A stretch of 64,000 bases of DNA from Phialophora verrucosa (Eukaryota > Ascomycota > Eurotiomycetes > Chaetothyriales > Herpotrichiellaceae), in assembly GCA_002099365.1 (NCBI GenBank), contig MSED01000004.1, forward strand, positions 2,914,001 to 2,978,000, given 5' to 3'. Within the stretch, counting starts at the first letter, position 1. The number at the start of each line of letters is the position of its first letter. The translations under genes and the position numbers were made by a program. A model generated the notes under the pieces. It did no database searches and was not told the origin of the DNA. It was given only the letters and a program-made list of their open reading frames with translations. Below are positions 30,457 through 42,945 of the stretch, in pieces.

Positions 30457-31667
30457 ATAAGGCTCCCTCCTTGTTTCTTCATATAACCAATCACTTCAAA
30501 TACTCTAACCGAACAGTACCTGAATCTACCTTGCCGTCAAAATAACAGCGCAAGCGCCAACATGCCTGAGTAATGAAGCACTTTGACTCGATGTCCTCGT
30601 GGCGGTGCGGGACTGCAGGGGGGAGTAGGGATAATGGTGAAGATTGACCAAGACTAACCAATTATAGAGAAAGGGAACTTTTTGTGACCATTACGTCAAG
30701 TACTGTAGGCTAGGCAGCTAGGGCAAAGGCGATAAATTGACAACTATAGGCGGGTGCCGGGAACGGGGCTCCTTGGCTCAGATTGTACGAGTAGGCGCGA
30801 TTGATCCGTTGCTCAGGCCGACAACCACCATGCTCAGTCACGTGCAGCAGCATCTCAGGTGGAAGCACCGAGGCTCAGGGCCACGCTCAGGTCCAGAGAT
30901 GGAAATGGAAAGTACCAGTACCCATGTCGAGATTCCGACGTCGAATTGCCTCTTTCCGTACTCTGTAGCGACCTTTTGGCGGCCAAACAAACAATATCTG
31001 CCAAGCCATCGTCGTCCGGCAGAGTTGCCCCCAGCGCACCCACCAATCAGGCTCTTTACGTGAAGCTGCGCAGCGCAGCGCTTCGCCGAGCGCCTCAGCC
31101 ATCGTCGGGCGAGGGTTTCACGCCGCGGATTTCAATCCTCGACCTGCTTCTATCTATCATCAACACTGTTGCTCCATTGCGATACCAGTGTGCAAACCAA
31201 CTCCATTGCTTCGAATCTTGTAAGCTCACTGCCTTGCCTCTGTCGCTCATTCATCTTGCCGCCACCACTCAGCGGGCCCTCACTTCAACCTCTCATTCCC
31301 CTGGCTGCCTCAGACTAGTCTACACTGTTACTATTTGTTGACTGCATTCTACTCTCAAAGAGCGGCGTCTATGCCTGCAAACCTTCTTCTGTCTTTGGCT
31401 ATGACTCTTCATTGCTCCTCGAAGCTGCCCCTCGGTTCATCGCGATGTCACTCAAGTCTAACCTCTGCCATTTTTATTCTTAGCTATCCCACCTCGACGT
31501 GTCAACGGTTCGAAAGCGATAATACCTGAATTGAGGTCACTGCGCCCTCGGCTGGGTCGCGAAATCCCAAATGACATAGCGCGTGATTGGGAGTGGACAA
31601 GGTCACTCGGCCATTCTAAGATATCAAGAACATTTACCTTGCCGGTTCAGGAACCCGCGTGCTCGAC
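30457..31667. other. Intergenic and 5' region of the ARS2 gene
   Basis: No convincing ORF. The stretch 31130-31660 is pyrimidine-rich (CT tracts), typical of fungal promoters and long 5' leaders. Confidence 0.45.
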
Positions 31668-34587
31668 ATGAATCCGTATGAGGCCTATGGGTCGCCCACC
31701 AACGACAGATCACCGCCCAGATATCGTGGTCGTGATGATGACCGCGACCGCAATGATTCGTATAGACGGAGATCTCCTGGTGAGCCTGATCCAAGCTATG
31801 CAACTAGTTGCGTGACCGATGACTAACAAGTTGGAACCTAGTCAATGACAGACGTCGACCTGGTCCTCGCAATCGTTCACGTTCCCCAGTAGCCATCGAC
31901 CGATACCAACCAGATCGAGATCGAGATCGCGAACGGGATCGGACCACACGGGACGACTACTATGATGCTTCTAGACCTGCTGCGAGAGATCCCAGAGAAA
32001 CAAGAGACGCGAGAGATCCCAGAGATGGACGGGATGCAAGAGACATACGGGACCCAAGAGAGCGGGATGACCGCAGAAGAGCACCATCTCCTATCGCTGC
32101 CAATATCGATCGCTACGTTCCAGGCCAAGAGCCGAACAAGCAAATTGTCAAGATTAATCCCCTAGCAGATCCCCTTGCGCTGGACACGCAGGCTGGCTTT
32201 AGCTTCTTTGCAGACTGGTGGCGATTTGAGCAGCAAGTCAAAGAAGAGAAAGAGCGAATCAAGCTTGGCGGAAGACGGCCGTCGGACCGTGTTAAAGGCG
32301 AACGGGAAGCCAAGGAGGATCGCGATAAAGAGCGCGCCCAAATCCAGCAGGCTTATAATCAGTACAAGCAAGAATTTCAGATGAAGATGGCAAGACAATT
32401 TGTCCAACTGCACAAGGGCGAGGAGTGGTTCAAAGAGCGATACCTTCCCGAAATACGCGATCCTATTCGAAAGCGTCTTATGGAGTCTCGAGAACCTGCT
32501 TTCGACCAGTGGATTAAAGACATGGAAACAGGCGTCTTCGACGAGTTCACCCTCGAGGGTATCTACAAGAATGACAGCGACGGTGCCGGTGGCATGGTGG
32601 AGAAAGAAGAGGGCGAAGCCGTTGGTGGCGCTGAGGTGCTGGGGGTTCTTGATCTTGTGCCTGCCAAAGGTGGTGATCTGCGAGATGAATCCGCCCAGCA
32701 ACCAGCTCTACTTATTAAGACCCTTGCGCCAAATGTGGGCAGAGAACGCATAGAGGAGTTCTGCAAAGAACACCTTGGTGAAGAGGCTGGTGGCTTCAAA
32801 GGTCTTTCGCTTAGCGACCCGAACCCTGCCAAGAAATTCCACCGCATTGGCTGGATCATGTTGAACCCTGCTCCGGAAGAGGATGGCGACGCAATGCAAG
32901 ATGTCGAACGGAGCGATGGCCGTGACGAAGACGGCGAGGAAGGTGAAGAGAAGCCCCCAGCTGATAAAATCAGTCCTGTTCAGAAAGCTCTTGATCTCAT
33001 CAACGGCAAGACCATCACCGATGCCGTCAGAGGCGATTTCACCTGCCACGTCGGTATTCACAATGCGCCCAGTGCACCTCGAAAGAAGGCACTCTGGGAT
33101 CTCTTCTCTGCACCGGAAAGAGTCGAGCGGGACTATGAACTCGCAAGGCGACTGGTCACCAAGCTTGATAGTGAATTTGGGAAGGACGAGACATCAGGAG
33201 GTCTGGCCAGGATTGATGCTCGAGTGGAGCAGATGAGAAGCCAAGGACTTCTGCAACCTCCTCCCAAGCCCAAAAAGCCAACTTTCGAAGACAATGATGA
33301 CGAGATCAAATTCGAAGAGGAAGGCGAGGAAGGCGAAGAGGACGAAGATGACCAGGACGATGAAGAGTTGCTGGTCATCAAGAAGAAGCTTGACCTCATG
33401 GTCGAGTATCTTCGCCGTGTCTTCAACTTCTGTCTATTCTGCGTCTTTGAGTCGGATTCCGTCCATGAGTTGGTCCGCAAGTGTCCTGGGGGCCATCTTC
33501 GGAGACCGCGAGCTGGCCTGAGCACGGCGGCGAAGGCGGCAGCCAGAGCCAGCGCACTTGGCGAACCCTTCCCAGGCAAGAAGAAAGAAAACGGTGCAGA
33601 CGACGAAGCACTAAGCCCTGTTCAGGAGAAGCGACCTCAGAAATACAACAAGAATGACCAACAACTCGTTCGAGCTTTCAACTGGGTCAAGACTTTCGAA
33701 GAGAAGATCCTGCAGATCCTCGAGCCTGAGTACGTGGACTTAAAGAAGATCGGAGGCAAGCCAGTTGAAGAAGCGTTGGACGAAGAGCTTGCGAAGTATG
33801 TAAAGCAGGAAGACGAAGCCAAGTATCGATGCAAGGTGCCCGAGTGTACCAAGTTGTTCAAAGCCGATCACTTCTGGCGGAAGCACGTGGAGAAGAGACA
33901 CGACGAGTGGTTCTCGGCCCTCAAGAAAGACGTAAGTACAGACCCATTCTCTGCTGCAACTTTGCTGACCTTCTCTAGCTGGAACTCGTCAACACATATG
34001 TTCTCGATCCGTCTCATATTGCACCATCACGCTCAGACGCAAACTCGAATGGCCACTTCCCTCTGCCCCAGAATCATCATCTGAACAATGGCACTCCCCG
34101 TGGGTTCAGCCTTCAGAATATGGGCATAAACACGATGGGCTTTGGTCAGAATGCCATGATGAGCATGGGCAATATCATCTCGCCTCTCGTACCGGGCGTC
34201 AACTTCAACCCAGATGGGATGAACGGCAATGGTGCCCATACTGGTGGACCTATTCGGCGTGGTGGAGGCAGATACGGCCATCGACCAGGGCCGTACGACC
34301 GTAACCAACGAGGTAGCCAACGTGGATACAACAACATGGGAGGGATAATACGAGGTCTTGTGCCCGGTATGACTCAAGCGTTCATTGCCCAAGGTGGAGG
34401 TGGAGGAGGTGGGAAGTGGGGCGACGGCGCCGGTGGTGGTATGAACGCCATGGGACCAAGAGAGGCCACCCAAGGACGGAGTATCAAGAGCTACGAGGAC
34501 CTTGATGCTCAGCCTAGCGGTGGTGGAGGTAATGCTGGTGCGGCAGCAGCAGCTCAAGCTGGAGCAGGGGCGGAGCTGGACTACTAG
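31668..34587 (+). CDS. ARS2/SERRATE-family RNA-processing factor (three exons)
   Basis: Model: 31668..31779, 31842..33931, 33979..34587; 936 aa. The N-terminus is Arg/Asp/Pro-rich (MNPYEAYGSPTNDRS, repeated RDPRDxRDxRD). Then comes the conserved SERRATE/Ars2 N-terminal block (AGFSFFADWWRFEQQ, FVQLHKGEEWFKERY, DPIRKRLMESRE), a middle acidic region, and the single C2H2-like finger CKVPECTKLFKADHFWRKHV followed by EKRHDEWF. The C-terminus is Gly/Met/Asn-rich. In animals, plants and Schizosaccharomyces (Pir2) these nuclear proteins link the cap-binding complex to RNA decay, small-RNA and snRNA processing. Introns are 62 and 47 bp with GTGAGC and GTAAGT donors. Start chosen as the ATG opening the conserved MNPY end. 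Confidence 0.88.
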
Positions 34588-35133
34588 GCTTGATTTGGCG
34601 ACAAGGGAGTGAGGCATTGCAGCGCGGCATGCGTGTGCTCCGGGCTGGGAAGGAGAAATTACATATGTTGAGGCGGACATGTCTTACCAGAAAACTCATC
34701 AGGTGAGCGGGGTTGGGCTGATGCGGTCGTCGACCGGCATCAGACCTGGGGGGGCTTGCTACAACAGATACCTTTATCGACTTGTGTTTGAACTGTTGCA
34801 AATACCAACTCAGGGGATGGAGTCAAACGGTGCTTGAAAGTGGCCGAAAAATGCAAACAAAACTGAAATCAATGTCTGCAATCGTGAAGACCTGGATTTG
34901 GAAATCGTTTCTTCGGTGCATTTCACCCATCTGAATGGGGAATCAGTTGTATTCTCATCTAACGTAGACGTTGAACAACCACACTCTGTATTCAAGCTGC
35001 GAGTAAACAAACCGTGCGTGACATGCTCCGAGGGCAAGACGCGCCTTTCAGACGAGCCAACAGCCCTAGACCGACACCATTCTCCCGTACGACTCCACGT
35101 CCTCCTTGATGGCCTCTCCTGATGCGGCGGAAT
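34588..35133. other. Convergent 3' flanks of ARS2 and borealin genes
   Basis: No gene seen. It presumably holds both 3' untranslated regions and terminators. Confidence 0.4.
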
Positions 35134-36444
35134 TTACGCCCTCTTCCTGAGCACCCTCCTTCCAGCTGCCGGTTCTGCGACCACGACCTTCTTACTCGTT
35201 GCCCCGGCAGGGCCTGCGTTTCTTTTCAGCGCAGTCTTAGCCGCCGACGCTGCCCGGGCCACTCCGCCCTTCCTCTTGTCCTCTGGGCTTCTTGCTTCGG
35301 CCGCCGTCTTCGTGGTCTTCGACGTGGCAGCCGTCCGGCCACCACGCTTGGGCTTCACGACCGTGGTTCCGCTGGACGCGGTGGAGAAATCCGTCGAGTT
35401 GCTGTGCGTGCTTGCTTGTGAGAATGCACGTTGCGGAGATGCTGGAGCGCTTGGCTTTGGCTTAGGTGGAGGGAGCATTTGGCCCTTCACCGCTGCGGCG
35501 GTTTCTTTCTTCTCTTTCGACGCCGTCCGCGAGAGCTTTGCGGCTGTCGCTGTTCCCCCGCGTCTGGCTTGTTCGATCATCCCGTGCACGCTGGCGGAGA
35601 TTGCGGACGACGCCGCGGTGGCGGCCGATTTCAAAGGGGATGTTGCCCGCACTGGGGACATTGCCGTGGTTGGGCGGGCGATCATGCTCTTTGCTGGCGA
35701 AGTGGGGAGGTAGAGGTCTTTGACCGGAGAGCGTGGGAGGGTGCGCGAATTGTGGGAACGAGGGGACAGCACTGAGGTGGTTGGGTGTTTGGCTGTGCGG
35801 GAAGTGGTGCGGGTTGGCTGTGCGGTTGTTGTTTTGGCGCGCTTGGTGTTCTTCACCATGGGCAGGGTGTCGGGGTAGCTTTCGTTCTCCTTGTCTGAAG
35901 CGATTTGGATTTCGGAACTCGTGCGCTTCTTGCCTCGACTGGGGGCTGGCTGTGACTGTTGTCGAGCCGGAGAGGATAGCTTGGTTGCGGTATGTTCTTC
36001 TTGTGGGAGAGGAGGCAGGGGTTTGCGTTTGGGCGCAGGGATGTCAACCGATATTGCTTGTTTGGGTGGCGATGCTCGAGGAGCATCCTTGAGCGCCTTC
36101 GGAGCTTGGTGCTGTGCCATGAGTTCTCCCATAGTCAGCTTGCGGATGCTGAGAGGAATACGGTTGACGCGTCTTTCAATCCGAGCTCTAAGGTCGGCGC
36201 ATTGGAGAGCATATCCCGCTCGAAGTTGTCGCGCTCGTTCAGTAACTGGAGGCATGTCAGCTGTGATGCAACTACTGCGTAGCGTCCTCATACTCTCAAG
36301 CTGGAGGTTGTCCATCAATGCTTGCTTCTGCTGCAGTGTGATTCTCATCTTCTTGCGCGCTGGGCTGCCTGTCGGCGTGACAGCGCCAGCGGGTTGTTCC
36401 TCGATTTCCTCGGATTTCCTCTTGCGCGTCATTGCTGGTGCCAT
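35134..36444 (-). CDS. Borealin/Nbl1-like chromosomal passenger subunit (two exons)
   Basis: Model: complement of 36294..36444 and 35134..36245; 420 aa. After a basic N-terminus (TRKRKSEE, RKKMRITLQQ) it reads KQALMDNLQLE|ITERARQLRA, then LRARIERRVNRIPLSIRKLTM: the Nbl1/Borealin N-terminal domain that forms the three-helix bundle with survivin (Bir1) and INCENP (Sli15). The remaining 300 residues are a basic Pro/Ser/Ala-rich tail (PxSPxxKS repeats) with probable Cdk sites. The 48-bp intron (GTATGA...GCTGAC...CCAG) has no stop and is a multiple of three, so an unspliced frame of 436 aa is also open; splicing restores LEITERARQL, the family consensus. The product should act at centromeres in mitosis with Aurora kinase. 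Confidence 0.8.
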   Translation of the reverse strand: MAPAMTRKRKSEEIEEQPAGAVTPTGSPARKKMRITLQQKQALMDNLQLESMRTLRSSCITADMPPVTERARQLRAGYALQCADLRARIERRVNRIPLSIRKLTMGELMAQHQAPKALKDAPRASPPKQAISVDIPAPKRKPLPPLPQEEHTATKLSSPARQQSQPAPSRGKKRTSSEIQIASDKENESYPDTLPMVKNTKRAKTTTAQPTRTTSRTAKHPTTSVLSPRSHNSRTLPRSPVKDLYLPTSPAKSMIARPTTAMSPVRATSPLKSAATAASSAISASVHGMIEQARRGGTATAAKLSRTASKEKKETAAAVKGQMLPPPKPKPSAPASPQRAFSQASTHSNSTDFSTASSGTTVVKPKRGGRTAATSKTTKTAAEARSPEDKRKGGVARAASAAKTALKRNAGPAGATSKKVVVAEPAAGRRVLRKRA

Positions 36445-37170
36445 ATTGCGTACTGGGTTTGTGGGATGTTCTGAGCTGCAAGATCTTATCTCGAAACTTC
36501 AAACAATGTTGGATGTGATTCGGATTCGAGAATCGAGGGTTGCGAGGTGATGCTTTGAAGATGCAACTGCTCGTATGTAAACAAAAGATGCCGCTAACGG
36601 CTTGGCGGGTACCCGCTAAGAATGATGGCCCGACACTCGTACGTGAGGCTTCAAACTGTCACCTAGTTTTTATGTATCCCTCCTTCGCGGTCAGACCTTC
36701 ACACTCGATTTGCTCTTGGTCGGTCTGGCACGCGCGTCTTGGTTGCCACGGCCAGCCCAATAATGCCATCTTCTATCTCAAGTTTCGAGGTGGCGGGTTA
36801 CGCTCGGAACCACCAATATTTGTGGGATCAGCGTGACTAAATCACAGATGAGCGTCTTTCAAGCGGGCCATGTTGTGCCCGACGACGCGGCAAGTAACAG
36901 GGCGCGATGCAGATTAAGTAGCACGACAGTGAAGACACAGCAATGTAATTTATCGACAACAGACTTCGCTGGTAAGGAATAGCAAGCTGAAAGCCTAGTC
37001 CAATCCGAATGGATAAATCAACGTCGGCGATGCAGAGTACACTCTCATGCACGGCGAGTTGGAGTCATATATGCGCGGTAGCACCGATATCCCGCCGAAA
37101 GCGCTCAGCTATGGAGATGTGCCACTGGGTTACAGACGGTTGAGGAACGCAGTTGCGAGATTATTCTGTC
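36445..37170. other. Intergenic, no gene seen
   Basis: 5' flank of the borealin gene and 3' flank of the transporter gene. Short frames only, no repeats. Confidence 0.4.
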
Positions 37171-38808
37171 TCAGTTGCTGTCAACCAGTCGCACTTTGTC
37201 GAAGTTCAGCGTCCCCCGACTCAGCTTCCAGGCCCAAAGCCCGACAAACAGCAGCACGTCAAAGAAGCTAAACACAAGGGAGCCTCCGAAGACGAAAGCA
37301 TGATAACTCCATGCATCGCTGGCGTTCAGATTCGCCACCTGGCACACGATCGCCCACGGCAGGACGTAGAAGAAGTTTGACACAAGTGACTGATACAGAT
37401 ACCATCGCGGCACCGTCGACAACAGGATTGTCGCGAGCTCCGTGCTCAGCGCATAGAAGATGTAGCACCAGTCTATGGTGCGCCACATATGGGCGGTGAT
37501 CGAGGCCACAGGGTCCGAGTCGGAGAGGTAATGTGCAAACGGTTTGCAGCCAAACACGGAGAGGAAGATACACAGAGGCACCTCGATTGCGAGGACAACG
37601 ATCGCGGAGGTTAGAGCGGGAGTTGCGATACCTGTAAACAATGGGGTCAGTCAATTTCGGTCCAAACCCGAAGTGAGCCCCACGTACCTCTGATCTGCTT
37701 CCAGCTGGCTTTGGCCTTCTGTATATCGATGCCGACTTCCCTCCGCCATTCACCCCATCGGTGCCCAGTGAAGGCATTTGAAGTTGCCTCCAGCGTCTGA
37801 ACCGGGACCATTACAAGGCCCCATCGGATCGTGTTGAAAATCCCCCATGCCGTGGCATAGTCAGAGCCCATGGACACGATGTTGCTCACGAGCCACAGGT
37901 AGAGCGTGTTCCTGACGGCAGACTCTGCGAAGGTAAGAACACCAGGTCTGAGAAGCACCCTCAATGCCCTCACGCTGGGACTCGGTATGTCCTCAATGAA
38001 ACCATGCTTGCTCCGGAGTCTCCAGACAATCAAGGTGAAGTACCCCAAACCAGCAAAGGCAGCCGCAAAGTCACATCCGAGGCGGATACCTGCCTGGGTG
38101 TTCACCGACGGCGTGAAGGAACCGACGTGGACTTTTGAGATGATCAGCAAGTCTAGGAGTATGTTGATGGCGAAGCGTGTCGCGGCGATGAGGAAGGGCA
38201 CATCGGGATGGTCAAGGGCCCTCGTAGCATTGCTGACGGCGGTCTCCAGCGCCGCGCTGAAGACAGAGAACGAACTGATGCGGACGTATGTCAAGCTTGC
38301 GGCACGGACTTCCTCGGGAACGAACCCGGCGGCAAATTCTTTGGCGGCGCCCAGAATGACGACACTGACGATCAGACCCAATATACTCTGAAAGATGATC
38401 AACGTCTGCGTCAGGCCGATCCGGGACGCCAGAGAGCGCGAGGCCTTGTCACCGATAATCACCCATGCGGCTCGAGGGAGACCCTCGTTGATAACTTCCG
38501 CCACGACGCCAATATACGTGTACGAGTCGACCGTGACGACCATGGAAGCGTCGATGTTGGCGACCCATAGCTTGGAAAGTGTGCTATAGAGGGCTGGAAG
38601 GACAAAGCCAACGAAATTGTACGCAAGGGCGCCACAGAACCTGAGAATGAATGTGAGCCTGCGGACATGTTGGAACGGTGAAGCCAACTGACCTATCTCG
38701 ACTCCAGACGCTATCAGTGTGCACATGCATGGCTTCCTCTCGCTCGCTGACACCATCAGCATGTGCATCGGCGTCCGTAACCTCGACGACGTCCTTTGAG
38801 GGCAGCAT
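37171..38808 (-). CDS. MATE-like multi-pass transporter (three exons)
   Basis: Model: complement of 38693..38808, 37688..38640 and 37171..37631; 509 aa. A charged cytosolic N-terminus (MLPSKDVVEVTDADAHADG) is followed by about twelve hydrophobic segments, for example LAYNFVGFVLPALYSTL, SILGLIVSVVILGA, ATRFAINILLDLLII and IVVLAIEVPLCIFLSVFG. The overall pattern, including YTYIGVVAEVINEGLPRAAW, resembles the MatE/flippase superfamily as found in fungi. The substrate is unknown; the plasma or vacuolar membrane is likely. Intron 1 was placed with acceptor TTCTCAG (52 bp); using an earlier AG would give a 34-bp intron. An alternative unspliced start at 38768 exists. Intron 2 (GTACGT...TTACAG, 56 bp) is clear. 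Confidence 0.65.
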
Positions 38809-39484
38809 TGTGTATCTGTACGTGCTCCGCACGAGTCTGCGGATCAAACTCCGGGGATACATCTCGTGCTATATATCTCCGCGTGTGGCGGAATCTTCAG
38901 CACGGATTCATGTCCTTTGTTCTGCTCGTTCGAGGCGAAAAGACCGCCAAGGTCACACAGCAGTAGCGCAAACGCAGAGGAGCAGTTGCAGGCAGATCAT
39001 TAGTGGTAGCGATGCGAGCTTCCACCCAGACGAGCAGCCCACATGAGCGCGGACCCTTCCCTCCCCAGTGCGTCTCTTCCTAGCAAGGCAGGGCAACAAC
39101 AATCATGCAAGTCGACTCCCTGAATTGCCGAATTGCCGTCCCAGGGCAAATGGTTTCGAGTTACTCGTATATGTTCTAGGCGGATGAAGTATTAGTTGTG
39201 ACTTGTGAATATTTGAGGAAACAGCACTAGGTTGATTAATGCTTAGCCCAAGTGATTACGGAGGAGCACCCTGATAGAGTGGTATGCTTTTGCTTCGGTC
39301 TTCGCCTGTCACGCAATTAGTGTGTGTTTCCATCTCAACTGAACTCGATTTTAGGTGTAAGCACGAAGTTAAGAAAGAGACACATTTTAAGACAATCAAA
39401 GTGATGTGATGCCGTATCCTCAGTGGGCAGTGTCTGACGCTCAATGGAGACGAAACTCGCCTCCCATCAATGAACAAGCGCGAT
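38809..39484. other. Intergenic, no gene seen
   Basis: Upstream region of the transporter gene. No frame with recognisable content. Confidence 0.4.
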
Positions 39485-39791
39485 ATGGATTCTTATTCGC
39501 AACCCCTTATGGGAGGATATGAGCACGAAACATTCCGCACGGTATGAAAGCATTTCAGTGCGCTCTCTGCACTAAAAGCACCAAGCAGGAGACTCACTTG
39601 GTCCACATGGGCGTGCACAGGCATCCCTCGGGAGCAAAAGTCGCCATCGTCCTCAGCGCAGTCCCTCTTCGATGTTCGAAACACACTGACACGAGATCGT
39701 GATATCAACCCTCGGCCATATTTGCGCATTCGGACGCTACGCTGATAATGCAGGATGGAGTCAGATCGACAGAGGGCCAGAGATGATGTAG

Positions 39792-40610
39792 GACGACCCG
39801 ATCTGGATCTCAGGTGTCGTCGTTGGTGCAAAGAGTCCAAATCCCCAAATTGTTCCTATGGTTTTTCAAACCGTCAACCTCCCCGTTGCCTGCGGAACCG
39901 TTACATCCACGGCGACAGCGCTACAGAGGTAGGTTGCGAAGAAATGTGCAACAGGAATTGAATCGGGCAAGCGAGGTTATCCTCGTGCCCGCAACGAAGG
40001 CGTTTCCCGGTTCAGGATTCATGGAAAGACTTCCAGCAATGGCGACATGTCTCCTTGGCTTTGGTACTGGGACACTCCATTGCAATCCCCTTTCCGATCT
40101 GTGTCCTCTCTCTACGTACTTTGTGGCATTGGTCAAGTTGGGTAACCGGCGTATGCCGCAATGGGCCCGCAGACTGGCGTCTGATCCCGAGGGCTGCTTG
40201 GGGGGTGCTCCACTCACAGTCTCTGGTACACGGACATCGTCTATCTGGAACACCACGAAGATGCCATGGGCTTTGCCACCAGGGGTAGGCAGGTTCGGTG
40301 GATGCGCTGGGAACGTATTGTGTCATATTATTCATGCCATGCTTGCGTGTCATTGAAATATATCTTCGTGTCATCTTCGTAGACCGGTTGGTTCCTTTTT
40401 CTCCCTCAGGACAAGGCATACGCCAATTTCAATGCGGACATGCCGCATCTTCATGGAAGTCTCTACCTCAATCCGGTCTCAGGATACGCTACCGCATTTT
40501 CATTTGCAGTGGCCGTGGTCATCCTCCTCGCGCTCATCCTTGCCGCAGTTGTCTATCGATGGACTCGCGCTCTCTCTCAGACAGAGAGCCCAATATTGCT
40601 CCGCCCATAA
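39792..40610 (+). CDS. Possible membrane-anchored protein of unknown function, 5' end unresolved
   Basis: Three exons join in phase: 39792..39928 (DDPIWISGVVVGAKSPNPQ, then LPVACGTVTSTATALQ), 39972..40284 (EVILVPATKAFPGSGFMERL, then MPQWARRLASDPEG and IWNTTKMPWALPPG) and 40410..40610 (DKAYANFNADMPHLHG, then a 20-residue hydrophobic helix AFSFAVAVVILLALILAAVV and a short Arg-containing tail). This looks like the end of a single-pass surface protein. Upstream, the frame has a TAG at 39789, which either lies in an intron ending ATGTAG or is a nonsense change. A possible first exon starts at ATG 39485 (MDSYSQPLMGGYEHE). No family recognised; other frames in the area are also open, so confidence is low. 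Confidence 0.35.
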
Positions 40611-41306
40611 TCCCCTTCGGAGTCGTTGCGGCTTCCATCAACGAATTCTCTCCAGGCCATGCATACGTAACATGATCAAGCCGTGTCTGGGCTTGGCTTC
40701 GCGTCGTAGGTCGGGATCTAATGCAGCAGCCGGGAGGTTGTGTTGGTGTTAAGCGCCCGAATACCGACATAGGAACATTCGGGTATGAATTCAATGTACT
40801 CTGACTGTGGCGATCGTACCAACCCCCCGTACGCGCGTTGTACACACATCCTCAACGCCCCTCGCCCCCGCTGTAGAGGCAAATGAATCGCTGTCGGATG
40901 TTACAGATGGGAGACGACGGCCAACCAACCCGGAGGTTGTTGCTTCCGCTGCCGAAGCGTGTCGCCCCGAGATTCGTTCCGCGGTACAGTGCCGAAGGGG
41001 CCCCGGATGAGGGCGCAAGAGAGTGGAGAACAAGGGAGGGGAGACCGAAGGTGATCGATGACATACGAATGGCCTGATGGATGCTTCGGTTTAATGATGT
41101 ACGATGCCCGAACTGCACGCCCTCTCGATGATACATTCTTTTCGCCTGTCCGTCGTAATATCTGCTCTCGACCAAGGATGGCAGTCGCGCGGAAGCTTTT
41201 CGGCTTGCTCGAACATATGTCTATATCATATCAACTGGACGACGGCCTCTCTGTCGCCTAATTAACTTGCAGAGCATCGCGAAAATCTCCTGAAAGTTTC
41301 AAAGCT
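40611..41306. other. Intergenic; upstream of the FAD monooxygenase
   Basis: No gene supported. It probably holds the monooxygenase promoter. Confidence 0.4.
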
Positions 41307-42825
41307 GTGGAAGACCCCATGTCTAGAGAATCGATGGGCGAACGCCTCTCTGCCATCCACAATCAAATGGCAGCTTCCCAACAAACACCGGCCGATGGGT
41401 CGAGAAAGTTTGAGGTGGCCATTATCGGCGGTGGCATCGCCGGGCTCACCCTCGCCATCGCATTATACCACCGCGGCATCGCGCTGAAAGTCTACGAACA
41501 GGCACCACAGTTCGGCGAGATTGGCGCCGGTGTCTCATTCTCCCCCAACGCCGTGCAGGCCATGAAGGTCTGCCACCAAGGTGTCTACGAGGCGTTCGAG
41601 AAAGTCTGCACTCGCAATGTCTGGTCTGGGAAGGAGAAAGTCTGGTTCGACTACCTCGACGGGTACGCCGGGCCCAAGCCTGGCCAAGAGAGGCAGGACA
41701 TTGCGTTTACGATCCGGAATTCGCTGGGACAGAACGGCGTGCACCGTGCGGCGTACTTGGACGAGATCGTCAAGCTGCTGCCACGAGAGGTGGCGCGGTT
41801 TGGCAAGAAACTTGCCGATATCGAGGAGAACAAGGACACAGGGAGGCTGGTGATGAGGTTCGAAGACGGGACCACGGCCGAAGCGGACGCCGTGATCGGA
41901 TGTGATGGCATCAAGTCGAAGGTCAGACAAATCATCGTTGGCAAGGATCATCCGAGTGCAAAACCCAGTTATACGCACAAGTATGCCTACCGGGGGCTTG
42001 CGCCCATGGACGAAGCGATCAAGGCGATCGGCGAAGAGCTGGCGGTCAACTCGTGCATGCATGTAAGTCTGCACAGCTTCGGTGGCTTGGCTAGGACAAC
42101 CTGGGAAGTTCATGCCTTGCTAACATGCGAGGACCACAGATGGGCCCAGACGGTCACGTCCTGACCTTCCCTGTCAATCACGGCAAAACGCTGAATATCG
42201 TGGCCTTCAGAACGAGTCCCGAAGACTGGCCCGACTTCAATCGGCTAACGAGACCGGCAAAGCGAGAAGATGCATTGAAGGACTTTGCGGGTTACGGCTC
42301 GAATGTGATCAAGTTGTTGAACCTAACCAAGCCAGATCTGGACGTGGTGAGTCACCTTCAAGGCCTTCCGTATTACGCACGCAGGCAATTTCTGATAAAG
42401 CTTCAAAGTGGGCAATCTTCGACACGGGCGACCATCCGGTTCCAACCTTCTACAAAGGACGGATATGTATAACTGGAGATGCGGCGCACGCGACTTCTCC
42501 GCATCATGGCGCCGGCGCTGGCTTCTGTATTGAAGACTCTGCCGTACTGGCGTCGCTGCTCGCCTCCGAGCACGTTCAGTCACCCTCGGACCTCGAAGCT
42601 GTATTCGCAACGTTCAACGATCGACGGAAGGAGCGCGGGCAGTGGCTCGTGCAGAGTAGTAGGTGGATCGGTGATTGTTACGAGTGGCGGGCCGAAGGCA
42701 TAGGCAGGGACTTTGCGAAAATCGAGAGGGAAATCAATGAAAGAAACGGCAAAATCGCCGAGGTTGACGTGGAGCAATGGTGTAAGGAAGCCAAAAAAGA
42801 TTTGGCAAGCAGACTGCAGCGATAA
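41307..42825 (+). CDS. FAD-dependent aromatic-ring monooxygenase, salicylate hydroxylase type (three exons)
   Basis: Model: 41307..42062, 42140..42346, 42409..42825; 459 aa. FAD/NADH fold: FEVAIIGGGIAGLTLAIAL (GxGxxG), followed by the acidic end of strand 2 (KVYEQA). Middle DG motif ADAVIGCDGIKSKVRQ. The second FAD motif CITGDAAHATSPHHGAGAG bridges exon 3 and includes the GD dyad. Class A flavoprotein hydroxylases of this length (about 430-460 aa) hydroxylate or decarboxylate salicylate-like aromatics in the cytosol. Introns are 77 and 62 bp with GTAAGT and GTGAGT donors. An in-frame Met five codons later (MSRESMGERL) is an alternative start. No pathway partners are adjacent. Confidence 0.9.
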
Positions 42826-42945
42826 TGGCTAGGCATTGGGGAGATAGGGTCCGAAAGGGTTCAAGTTTGGAGGCTCCCTATCGGCGTTAGGGAACATTTC
42901 TGAAGCATATAACATCCATGAGTCGTCCGCCTCCTCCCTGATGAC

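Noticed and set aside
35391..36550. Plus-strand frames opposite borealin (145-219 codons)
   Set aside because: Shadows of the Ala/Pro/Lys-rich borealin tail; the conserved Nbl1 domain is on the minus strand.
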